From contig NZ_FXEG02000002.1 in assembly GCF_900176255.2 (NCBI RefSeq), forward strand, positions 930,001 to 994,000: a stretch of DNA of 64,000 nucleotides, given 5' to 3'. The translations under genes and the position numbers were made by a program. Of this stretch, positions 16,071 to 22,826 are shown piece after piece (the first letter of the stretch is position 1; each line of letters begins with the position of its first letter). This DNA is from Mycobacterium ahvazicum. Its GTDB lineage: Bacteria > Actinomycetota > Actinomycetes > Mycobacteriales > Mycobacteriaceae. Under the pieces are notes generated by a model, which ran no database searches, was not told where the DNA came from, and saw only the letters and a list, made by a program, of their open reading frames with translations.

Positions 16071-17120
16071 ATGACCAGCGTCGCCGAAAAGTCCGTCGAC
16101 GTATCCGATGGATCGCCTGAATCGCGCAATGACGACTACGGGGCCGCCCGTGACCCCGGAAGGTTGTCACGGCCGGCCGCACTTCGGCACGAGCAATTTC
16201 GCACGTTCGATCCGGGCCAAGCGCGTCGCTTCTTTGCCGCCGCCTACACGCCGGGTTGGCAAGTCATGGGTCTCGCCAGAGGATCGGCCGTTACCCACCG
16301 GCGTTGCGATACCGGCTCGCTGCATTTCGACGAGGTTCTGATTCAGGGCCGGGTCAGGTGCGAAATTCCCGGGGCGACATCGGTTCTCGTGATCCAACCC
16401 CGTGCCGGTTCGTTATCCACCGCCATAACCGCGGCCACCGAGTCCGAGTACCCGGTGCTCGTCGCCGACGGTATGCCCTGTGTGCTCCAAATCAATTCCG
16501 CGCAATTCGATGTCGTCAGCATCGGGGAAGACGTGCTGCGCAAGGTCGCCGCCGGTCACCATGCGCCGTTGCCGCAGAAGATCCGGTTCTTGGACCCGCG
16601 CCCGCGCTCGCTCGCCGCCGCCCGGGCCTGGCACCGGGCAATGGATTACGTCACGGCCACGCTGTCGTCGGCCGATACGGCGCAACAGCCGCTGATCGCC
16701 GCATCGGCGGCCGCCGTAATGGCGACCGCACTGCTCGAGTGCTACCCGTCCACCCTGACCGCGGACAGCGACGTGCTGAGCGACCCGGAGATACCGGAAG
16801 CACTAAAAGACGCTGTTTCATTCATCCACCGAAACGCGGCGAGCGACGTAGGGATCCACGATGTCGCGGCCGCATTGCGCCTGACGCCCAGGGCGGTGCA
16901 ATACCTGTTCAAACACCAACTCGACACCACTCCGACGCGATACATGCGGCGCGTTCGGCTACACCGCGCGCATCTGGACTTGTTATCCAGCGACCGTTCC
17001 ACGACTACGGTCGGCGAGATCGCACAGCGGTGGGGCTTCGTACACACCGGTCGCTTCGCGGTGCAGTACCGGCAGACCTATGGCCAGAGCCCGCATACCA
17101 CGTTGAGGCAACTGGACTAG
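16071..17120 (+). CDS. AraC-family transcriptional regulator
   Basis: The 349-residue protein has an N-terminal AraC-binding-like cupin half (about residues 40-190) and a C-terminal double helix-turn-helix (about 245-345), with VGIHDVAAALRLTPRAVQYLFK for the first helix pair and TTVGEIAQRWGFVHTGRFAVQYR for the second. It resembles mycobacterial AraC-type activators that bind a small effector; the ligand is not known. It starts 46 bases after the glycosyltransferase gene and may be its partner. No clear ribosome binding site precedes the ATG. The first 35 residues are likely disordered. Confidence 0.88.
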   Translation: MTSVAEKSVDVSDGSPESRNDDYGAARDPGRLSRPAALRHEQFRTFDPGQARRFFAAAYTPGWQVMGLARGSAVTHRRCDTGSLHFDEVLIQGRVRCEIPGATSVLVIQPRAGSLSTAITAATESEYPVLVADGMPCVLQINSAQFDVVSIGEDVLRKVAAGHHAPLPQKIRFLDPRPRSLAAARAWHRAMDYVTATLSSADTAQQPLIAASAAAVMATALLECYPSTLTADSDVLSDPEIPEALKDAVSFIHRNAASDVGIHDVAAALRLTPRAVQYLFKHQLDTTPTRYMRRVRLHRAHLDLLSSDRSTTTVGEIAQRWGFVHTGRFAVQYRQTYGQSPHTTLRQLD

Positions 17121-17401
17121 CGCGTCGTGCGGCGCATCGAATCAACTTCGTTTGAGGGATAACGACGTCGCGCGGCGAACCGCTGGTATTTGTCAGCTCA
17201 AATTGCCGATGGGAAACCTACTGCGTAGCTTGCCATTCTGATATTGCACATGGGCGTGTGCCGTCATGCGAGCATGCGGGACTCAGGTATTGTCGCTAGG
17301 CTCTGGTCAGGTTGAGTCCACAGCTGCCGACATCTTCGGGGCCACCTGGACATCGTTGTCACCCGCCCTGTCGCCAATCCACTCAAGATGGGCGCAATTA
17401 C
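17121..17401. other. Intergenic stretch with no gene seen
   Basis: About 280 bases between the AraC gene and the STAS gene show no convincing reading frame or RNA. The end of the stretch holds the first copy of a 15-base direct repeat (GGGCGCAATTACATG at 17390-17404). The second copy lies inside the STAS gene (17478-17492). Confidence 0.6.
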
Positions 17402-17492
17402 ATGACTGCTTTACCTTTTCGACATGCACCAGACTTTCGTGGGCAACCACGTTGCCGCCATCTGATCGATTGCGCTGGGGCGCAATTACATG
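17390..17492 (+). repeat. 15-base direct repeat, two copies 88 bp apart
   Basis: GGGCGCAATTACATG occurs at 17390-17404 and again at 17478-17492. The first copy contains the start codon of the STAS gene and the second lies within it. The spacing of 88 bases between copies is not a codon multiple, so the repeat is not an in-frame protein repeat. Confidence 0.55.
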
Positions 17493-17878
17493 TGCACGCG
17501 CGCAGTTTGGCAACCGTCTTGCGCGTGGACGGTGAAATAGACGCATCGAACGCCGACCTGCTGGGCGACGCGATCCGCCGCTATTCGCGGCTGAAAGCTC
17601 CTCTGATCCTGGACCTCAGCGAGCTGGATTTCCTTGGCATGGCTGGATTTCGGATGCTGCTTGTCCTCAACTGCGAACATCGGCGGGCCCACCTCCACTG
17701 GAGTGTGGTCACCGGCGCGCGGCTGGATCGTCTTACCCGCGTGGTCCCCAACCACGGTCTACCGCTTGTCGATTCGGTCCCGGAGGGACTTCAGCTGGTC
17801 GACGACCGGATACAGGCGCGGCGTCGGTGCCATAGGGGCGCAGCGCGCCAACACGAACCTCAACGGAAAACCGCCTGA
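17402..17878 (+). CDS. Stand-alone STAS-domain protein (anti-anti-sigma-like)
   Basis: The protein of 158 residues has a STAS core (about residues 30-125): ATVLRVDGEIDASNADLLG, then LILDLSELDFLGMAGFRML. In SpoIIAA-type antagonists the turn after the Asp carries a phosphorylatable Ser or Thr. Here the position reads FLGMAG, with Met where mycobacterial relatives have Thr or Ser. That would remove the switch and leave a constitutively active antagonist or a non-sigma protein. A basic tail follows. The ATG at 17402 is chosen because the core begins soon after. It is convergent with the topoisomerase gene six bases away. Confidence 0.76.
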   Translation: MTALPFRHAPDFRGQPRCRHLIDCAGAQLHVHARSLATVLRVDGEIDASNADLLGDAIRRYSRLKAPLILDLSELDFLGMAGFRMLLVLNCEHRRAHLHWSVVTGARLDRLTRVVPNHGLPLVDSVPEGLQLVDDRIQARRRCHRGAARQHEPQRKTA

Positions 17879-17884
17879 CGCGGG

Positions 17885-18937
17885 CTACGCTGTCTTCGCC
17901 AGCGCGGAATGAGACACCTTGTCGCCCTTGGCTACTCTACGAATCAACATGCGAGTCGCCTTCTCGAGTATCTCCTGCGCCGCGTCGGGCCGACGCGCAC
18001 GCTCGGCGCGCTGCGCGGCGGCCCCGATGGTGAGTCCTTGCTCGTAGCCGACGACGACACGCGGATCGACGTACGAGCCGCGTGCCACCGCCGCAGTGTT
18101 GCCCAGTCCCTCGGCGACCTCCTTCATCACCGCGGCCTCAACGCGTTTGGTCACGCGTTGGGATACGGGCGGGTCGGCATCGACGAATGCGGCGGCCGCC
18201 AGCACTGTTCCGTGCCACGTGCGCAGGTCCTTGACGGTGAATTCGCCGCCGACGAGCTCTTTGAACCGGGCATTGAGGTCCTCGGCGCGAATTTCAGTCC
18301 ATCCGGATGCGTTGCGGTACACCAGTAATCGTTCACCGCTGCCGCGGCGTCGCATCAGCGAGCGCACCGCACGGACGACGTCGGCATCCTTGACCGCAAC
18401 GGTGCGCTGCACCCCGCTCTTGGCGGGATAGTCGAATTCGATCGCGTCGCGATGCACAGTCACGTGCTCACACAGCAGCGTGGCAATTCCGTAGGACTCG
18501 TGTTCGTCGGCGTATTGCTCACCACCGGAGCGGAAATAGCCACGGTCCAGCAGTCGCAGTCCCAGCGCCAGCACGCGATCTCGGGAGGCGCCACGATCAC
18601 CGAGGTCGGCGACGATGCGGGCACGGAATTCCGGCAACCGCGTGGACATGTCCAGGACGCGGTCGAACTTCTCCTCGGCCCGCTCCTGCTGCCACGCGGA
18701 ATGGTAGAGATACTGGCGGCGTCCCGCTGCGTCGGTGCCGACGGCCTGGATATGTCCGTTGGGGTGCGGCGAGATCCACACTTTCTTCCACGCCGGTGGG
18801 ATCACCAGGTCCTTAATGCGCTGTAGGGCGGCTTCGTCGGTCAGCGGGTTGCCGTCAGGCCCGACGTAGGTGAAGCCCTTGCCCCGGCGCTTGCGCGCGA
18901 TTCCGGGGTTGCTCAGGGTGCTTCGGCGCAGCCGCAT
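17885..18937 (-). CDS. Type IB DNA topoisomerase
   Basis: The 350-residue protein is of the poxvirus-like bacterial TopIB class: an N-terminal clamp with KGFTYVGPDGNPLTDEAAL and PPAWKKVWISPHPNGHIQA, then RVLALGLRLLDRGYFRSG. The catalytic domain has VKDLRTWHGT and the terminal VARGSYVDP, whose Tyr is the likely nucleophile. The enzyme relaxes supercoils by cutting one strand without ATP. The start is one of two adjacent ATG codons (18940 or 18937) after GGAGGTG; I use the second for spacing. The frame is open 129 codons further upstream but that part runs through a terminator and the hemophore gene. It is common in non-tuberculous mycobacteria and absent from M. tuberculosis as far as I recall. 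Confidence 0.9.
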   Translation of the reverse strand: MRLRRSTLSNPGIARKRRGKGFTYVGPDGNPLTDEAALQRIKDLVIPPAWKKVWISPHPNGHIQAVGTDAAGRRQYLYHSAWQQERAEEKFDRVLDMSTRLPEFRARIVADLGDRGASRDRVLALGLRLLDRGYFRSGGEQYADEHESYGIATLLCEHVTVHRDAIEFDYPAKSGVQRTVAVKDADVVRAVRSLMRRRGSGERLLVYRNASGWTEIRAEDLNARFKELVGGEFTVKDLRTWHGTVLAAAAFVDADPPVSQRVTKRVEAAVMKEVAEGLGNTAAVARGSYVDPRVVVGYEQGLTIGAAAQRAERARRPDAAQEILEKATRMLIRRVAKGDKVSHSALAKTA

Positions 18938-19012
18938 CATCACCTCCAGTCCCGTGGCTGACTGGAAATTACCCACCCGCGCTGCGGTTGACACCAGTTC
19001 AACCGCACAAGC

Positions 19013-19046
19013 AAACGACCCGCCACGGCAGTGTGGCGGGTCGTTT
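19013..19046 (-). terminator. Bidirectional-looking intrinsic terminator
   Basis: A perfect 14-base inverted repeat (AAACGACCCGCCAC at 19013-19026, its complement at 19033-19046) has a 6-base loop. A/T runs sit on both outer edges, so the transcript has a T run after the stem on either strand. It lies 9 bases beyond the stop codon of the hemophore-like gene and upstream of the topoisomerase gene. Confidence 0.8.
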
Positions 19047-19055
19047 GGCGCGGAA

Positions 19056-19454
19056 TCAGCCTGCCATGAATTCGTGGTAGGCCGATTCCAGGTTGCCCGG
19101 CAGGGCCGACACGTTGCACTGGCGCTCGGTGTCGCCGATCGGCGCCAGGATGCCGCGCAGGTCGTAATACTCCTGCGGGTGCGCGGTGAAGTAGCCGCGC
19201 AGGCTGGAGGCGGCCTCCCCCCGGGGCTGTCCGTAGGCCGCGCTGACAACCTGGTTGGCACCGGGGTGCGCGGCGAGGTACTGCTCGGCCGCGCCCTGTA
19301 CCGAGGAAACCGTGGCGTTGACACCCGCGGGGCTGCAGTCGGGTGCGGCGGTGGCTGACGGCGCGGCGACGAGGCCCAGGGCCATTCCTCCGAGCAGGCA
19401 ACCGGCGCTCATGCCGGCGACGCGCCGGCGCGCGACGATACTGCTGAAATTCAT
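19056..19454 (-). CDS. Secreted hemophore-like heme-binding protein (Rv0203 family)
   Basis: The 132-residue precursor has a Sec-type signal (ARRR, then a hydrophobic core LLGGMALGLVAA, cleavage near SATAAPD). The mature domain has the family pattern CSPAGVNATVSSVQGAAEQYL near residue 40 and a second Cys in RQCNVSALPGNLESAYHEF, so one disulfide is expected. Rv0203-type proteins bind heme outside the cell and pass it to membrane transporters. Related mycobacterial proteins are sometimes annotated only as hemophore-related, and heme binding is not proven by sequence. The ATG at 19454 gives a proper signal peptide. No MmpL partner is adjacent. It is monocistronic, ending at the strong hairpin downstream. 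Confidence 0.82.
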   Translation of the reverse strand: MNFSSIVARRRVAGMSAGCLLGGMALGLVAAPSATAAPDCSPAGVNATVSSVQGAAEQYLAAHPGANQVVSAAYGQPRGEAASSLRGYFTAHPQEYYDLRGILAPIGDTERQCNVSALPGNLESAYHEFMAG

Positions 19455-19819
19455 GATCAGTGTTGTCCTTCGAATCGATCCGAATTGATTCGCGGGGACT
19501 CCCGACTCCCCGGAGTCCAAGGTAGCTAAGGATGATGTGGGCAACCTGCCGATCGTGCGTGTAGCTAACGCTTGGATGGACAACAGTTCTCGGCTTGGTC
19601 ACGCCCAGGCAGTCAGTACCCGCACCTTGTGACCAAATCGTGACCAACTGAAGCGGGTGCCAGCAACATCACCTTATGATTTCTCTAAGGCGCCGATCGC
19701 GGTGTCGTGTGTCCCCGCAAAGATGTCTGCCGTTGCCAGCCCGTGCGTGATGCCGCGTGGCCCGGCCCGCGGCTAGCATGGCGTGCGGTCAATGCCGTAA
19801 CTGCCGGGCGGGAGTTCTG
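19455..19819. other. Divergent intergenic region with a palindrome, no gene seen
   Basis: This 365-base stretch separates the hemophore-like gene (minus) and the SRPBCC gene (plus). It has no convincing reading frame. An inverted repeat GGACTCC (19497-19503) / GGAGTCC (19512-19518) overlaps a second perfect palindrome GACTCC-CC-GGAGTC (19504-19517). It lies about 45-65 bases upstream of the hemophore start and may be an operator. The 7-mer TAGCTAA occurs twice about 40 bases apart further upstream. No match to an IdeR box was seen. Confidence 0.5.
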
Positions 19820-20254
19820 ATGGTCGAGATCCACGTGGAACGTATGATCGCCGCGCCACTCGAGCAGGTCTTCGACTGGCTGGCCGACCCCGTCAATTTG
19901 GCCGCCGCGCCGTTGGTTCTCAAGGGCTATTGGGCCAAAGGCACGTCTGGCCCGGAGCCCGGAGCGCTGCGCGAGGTGATCGGCATCGGCACCTATTTCC
20001 GTGAGGAATTCACGGCCTATGACCGGCCGCACAGCTATACCTACAAGATCGTCAAGTCGATCCCACCGTTCAAGCACGACGGTGGCACCCTGACGTTCAC
20101 GGCCGCGGGCGATGGGACGCACATCGACTGGCTGACCAACTACACCCATCCGGCCGCGGCCGGAGGAAAAGTGCTGGAAGCGGTCAGCCGCCGACTGCTG
20201 CGCGGGAGTTTCCTCGCAATCCTGGACGCGTGCGCGAAGGCGCTCGAGACGTAA
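19820..20254 (+). CDS. SRPBCC-family (polyketide cyclase/START-like) protein
   Basis: The 144-residue protein has the helix-grip fold order: MVEIHVERMIAAPLEQVFDWLADP at the N-terminus, then a beta sheet (REEFTAYDRPHSYTYKIVKS), LTFTAAGDGTHIDWLTNYTHP, and a long C-terminal helix. The family binds small hydrophobic ligands or acts as a cyclase; a ligand cannot be named. The ATG at 19820 follows GGCGGGAG and fits the fold, so the in-frame codons before it are probably not translated. It faces the small membrane-protein gene. Confidence 0.85.
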   Translation: MVEIHVERMIAAPLEQVFDWLADPVNLAAAPLVLKGYWAKGTSGPEPGALREVIGIGTYFREEFTAYDRPHSYTYKIVKSIPPFKHDGGTLTFTAAGDGTHIDWLTNYTHPAAAGGKVLEAVSRRLLRGSFLAILDACAKALET

Positions 20255-20294
20255 CGTCGAGTTGCTTGGTAGCGCAAGGCTATCGGCTCGCTCG

Positions 20295-20654
20295 TCAGTG
20301 ATGTGGGGCGACCGAGTCGGCCAGCTGTGAGCCGATAACGACCGCGACGATGATCACGATGAGCGCAGCGGTCGGCCACACCCACATGACCCGCTTGCGC
20401 GCAGCCGCGATGATGACGCCGCCGATGGCGATGATGGCCGCGACGCCGACGCCGCCCCAGGTCACCACGTAGGCCCAATCGAGCGCCGACGTGTCGCACC
20501 GGTTGCCCGCGCACGAATCGGTCGCCATCGCGAAAAAGAAGGAAAACGTGATGGTCAGCGCTCCCGCGATCCCGGCGAGCACGAACATGGTGATCGTGGC
20601 GATGGTGTCGGCAGTCGAACGCTGTTTCTGCTGCGGGGGATGGTTAGCCGTCAT
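20295..20654 (-). CDS. Small membrane protein with three predicted TM helices
   Basis: The 119-residue protein has three hydrophobic segments: ATITMFVLAGIAGALTITFSF near residues 18-40, a Trp-containing segment VTWGGVGVAAIIAIGGVIIA at about 64-83, and ALIVIIVAVVIGSQL near the C-terminus. Two Cys (CAGNRC) lie between segments one and two, possibly on the outer face. There is no recognised domain. It is a single gene with a short gap to the upstream TetR gene on the same strand. Confidence 0.75.
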   Translation of the reverse strand: MTANHPPQQKQRSTADTIATITMFVLAGIAGALTITFSFFFAMATDSCAGNRCDTSALDWAYVVTWGGVGVAAIIAIGGVIIAAARKRVMWVWPTAALIVIIVAVVIGSQLADSVAPHH

Positions 20655-20679
20655 GTAACACCTATGCCCAATCCACGCC

Positions 20680-21384
20680 TCAGTAATCGCGCGGCAAAGC
20701 CGCCACCATCGTCTCGACCTGCGCGCGGTTGAGCGCGATGATGCTGCCGTCGGGTAGGCCGAGAATCCGGTCGGCGGCCACCCCGTGCAGTTTGAACCTG
20801 GTGGTCAAGACATCGATGGCATGCTGCCTGCTGGGCTCATCGGTCGCGTCGGCGATCTGGATGACGTTGGAGTGCAGGCGCGCGGCCAGACCTTGAATCA
20901 TGTCGGCGACACCCTCGGGGTCGAAGGTGTGAAAAATGCCCTCGGCCACTCCGTCGGAGATCAACCGGGTCAGCAGCGGTTGCGTCAACTGCTCGCTCAC
21001 CGTGACGATGCGCCCGTACAGATGCGCGTTCTCGGGCCGTAGCAGCGAGACCATCGCCGCCAGCTGCTCGGGTGTGCCGGTCTGCATCTTGACGTCGAAA
21101 CCCGCCCGCAGCAGCGTGTTGAGCCGATCCAGCGCATTGCCGTCGCAACGCGCGATCGCCTCTTCGATGGCGGCGAGCTGTGTGTGGGCGCTGCGCTCGG
21201 CCAGCGTTGTGATGAGCGCGTCCTTCGACGGAAACCAGTGGTAGAAAGCGCCTTTGGAGACACCGGCGTCGGCGATCAGCTCGTTGAGGCTGACGTTCTC
21301 GTAGCCGCGCGCAACGAACAGCGCCGCAGCGCGATCCAGGATCTCGGCACGGCGTACGTCGGGGTGCTTAACTACTCGCGGCAT
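20680..21384 (-). CDS. TetR-family repressor
   Basis: The protein of 234 residues opens with a typical TetR helix-turn-helix (RRAEILDRAAALFVARGYEN, SLNELIADAGVSKGAFYHWF; residues 11-51). The C-terminal ligand domain is variable. It overlaps the end of the membrane-protein gene (21368-21820) by 17 bases, so the two are translationally coupled and transcribed together. The palindrome pair upstream of that operon (21847-21883) is the natural binding site, so autorepression is likely. The ligand is not known. Confidence 0.88.
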   Translation of the reverse strand: MPRVVKHPDVRRAEILDRAAALFVARGYENVSLNELIADAGVSKGAFYHWFPSKDALITTLAERSAHTQLAAIEEAIARCDGNALDRLNTLLRAGFDVKMQTGTPEQLAAMVSLLRPENAHLYGRIVTVSEQLTQPLLTRLISDGVAEGIFHTFDPEGVADMIQGLAARLHSNVIQIADATDEPSRQHAIDVLTTRFKLHGVAADRILGLPDGSIIALNRAQVETMVAALPRDY

Positions 21385-21820
21385 CGGAGTGGTCCGGCAC
21401 GGTGGGCTTCGCGATCCAGCCCACGTAGGTCAGGTACAGGCCGACCAATGCGATGGCGCCGAAGATGGCGCGCACTACCGGTATGGCATTTTCCTGCAGC
21501 GACTTGCCGGCCGAGTCGTATACGTCGGGAATCGCCAGGACGAGTATCCCGCGGATCGCGAGAAACCACCCCAGCAGTGAAATCAGAACCGCTGCGACAC
21601 TTCGCCAATACTGAGGAAAGGCGATGATGACGCTGCCCCACATCAGCAGCAGCGCCCCAAGCGCCCACTGCCACATAGGATCTCGGCTGAACTCGTCGAG
21701 CAGTACGGGCATTTGTGAGGTCGCGCGAAACGCGACGATCGTCGGCACGATCAGAAAGAACGGTCCGAACGCGCGCGCGAACATCCGGGTACGAAACCGC
21801 GATGGATCCGGCTGGTTCAT
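21368..21820 (-). CDS. Four-helix membrane protein co-transcribed with TetR
   Basis: The 150-residue protein has four hydrophobic segments: ARAFGPFFLIVPTIVAF, MWQWALGALLLMWGSVIIAF, RSVAAVLISLLGWFLAIRGILVLAI and VVRAIFGAIALVGLYLTYVGW. No transporter motif is visible. GGAGGTAGCA directly before the ATG at 21820 is a strong ribosome binding site. Its 3-prime end overlaps the repressor gene. It is probably the regulated effector of that TetR, by analogy with many TetR/membrane-protein pairs; the function itself is unknown. Confidence 0.8.
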   Translation of the reverse strand: MNQPDPSRFRTRMFARAFGPFFLIVPTIVAFRATSQMPVLLDEFSRDPMWQWALGALLLMWGSVIIAFPQYWRSVAAVLISLLGWFLAIRGILVLAIPDVYDSAGKSLQENAIPVVRAIFGAIALVGLYLTYVGWIAKPTVPDHSDAASS

Positions 21821-21846
21821 TGCTACCTCCACGGCCGAGAACGATA

Positions 21847-21863
21847 ACCGACCAGTGGTCGGT
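21847..21863. promoter_or_regulatory. Perfect 17-base palindrome, likely TetR operator
   Basis: ACCGACCAGTGGTCGGT is a perfect inverted repeat of 8 bases around a central G. It lies 27 bases upstream of the start of the membrane-protein/TetR operon and about 65 bases upstream of the divergent XRE-type gene. A second, related half-site pair lies 22 bases further on, centre to centre. Confidence 0.7.
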
Positions 21864-21870
21864 ATACAAG

Positions 21871-21883
21871 ACCGATGGTCGGT
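21871..21883. promoter_or_regulatory. Second related inverted repeat
   Basis: ACCGATGGTCGGT is ACCGA and TCGGT around three bases. It shares the GGTCGGT half with the neighbouring palindrome. The two centres are 22 bases apart, about two DNA turns, which suits cooperative binding of dimers on one face. Confidence 0.6.
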
Positions 21884-21927
21884 AATGTCGTATGGATGTT
21901 TGCCCGCCGGCGGGGTATCCGGGAGAG

Positions 21928-22800
21928 ATGGACGTTGCCAAGGACATCAAGGACTTCTTGATGTCGCGACGGGCGAGGATCACCCCCGAGGCGGTCGGCC
22001 TGCCGCCGGGGCGGCGCCGCCGCGTGCCCGGGCTACGACGTGAGGAAGTGGCTCGGCTGGCCGGTGTGAGCATCGACTACTACACGCAGGTAGAACGGGG
22101 GAATGTGGCCGGTGTCTCCGACGACGTCCTGCATGCGGTCGCCGGCGCCCTGCAACTCGGTGAGGCAGAGGAAACTCACTTGTTCGACCTGGTTCGTGCC
22201 GTCACCAGCAAGGGCGCCCGGAGCCGATCGGTTTCTCCCGCGGGCCGAACCATCCCGGCGGGGGTGCAGGCATTGCTGGACAGCATGGTCACCGCGCCCG
22301 CGATCGTGATCAACGGCCACCTCGATGTGGTCACCGCGAACACGCTCGGGCGCGCGCTCTACGCACCCGTCTTCGCCCGTGCCAGGGCGACACCGAATCT
22401 GGCTCGATTCATGTTTCTCGACGCCGCGGCCGAGCGGTTTTTTCCCGAGTGGGACCGCGAAGCCGACGACGTCGTTTCGCTGCTGCGGGCCGAGGCGGCG
22501 CGCGCCCCCGATTCACCGGCCGTCACCGACCTGGTCGGGGAGCTCGGATCGCGCAGCGAGCCCTTCCGCTCGAGTTGGGCGGCGCACAACGTCAAGTCAC
22601 ATCGCCACGGCTCCAAGCGATTCCGGCATCCCGAGGTCGGTGAACTGGAACTGACCTACAACGTCTTCGACATCGCCGGCGTCGGTGGGCTGTCGTTGAT
22701 CGGCTATACAGCCGAACCGGGTTCACCTTCTGACGAGGCGCTGCGGCTGCTCGCCAGCTGGACGGTGACCGCGCGCGATTCAAATGCGGCGTCCACCTAA
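21928..22800 (+). CDS. XRE-type regulator with MmyB-like ligand domain
   Basis: The N-terminal part has an XRE helix-turn-helix: RVPGLRREEVARLAGVSIDYY and TQVERGNVAGVSDDVLHAVA (about residues 28-85). The C-terminal MmyB-like PAS-related domain has PAIVINGHLDVVTANTLGRALY, ARFMFLDAAAERFFPEWDRE and FRSSWAAHNVKSH. This architecture is very common in actinobacteria and binds fatty-acid-like ligands in a few studied cases. I start at the ATG at 21928; one 12 codons earlier is possible but lies nearer the operator region. It is divergent from the TetR operon and may share its control. Confidence 0.88.
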   Translation: MDVAKDIKDFLMSRRARITPEAVGLPPGRRRRVPGLRREEVARLAGVSIDYYTQVERGNVAGVSDDVLHAVAGALQLGEAEETHLFDLVRAVTSKGARSRSVSPAGRTIPAGVQALLDSMVTAPAIVINGHLDVVTANTLGRALYAPVFARARATPNLARFMFLDAAAERFFPEWDREADDVVSLLRAEAARAPDSPAVTDLVGELGSRSEPFRSSWAAHNVKSHRHGSKRFRHPEVGELELTYNVFDIAGVGGLSLIGYTAEPGSPSDEALRLLASWTVTARDSNAAST

Positions 22801-22826
22801 ACTACTGAGCGCTTTGGTGTTTCGCG

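Noticed and set aside
19521..19570. Possible IdeR box (GGTAGCTAA, GTAGCTAA)
   Set aside because: Half-sites are direct repeats about 40 bases apart and not the 19-base palindrome required.
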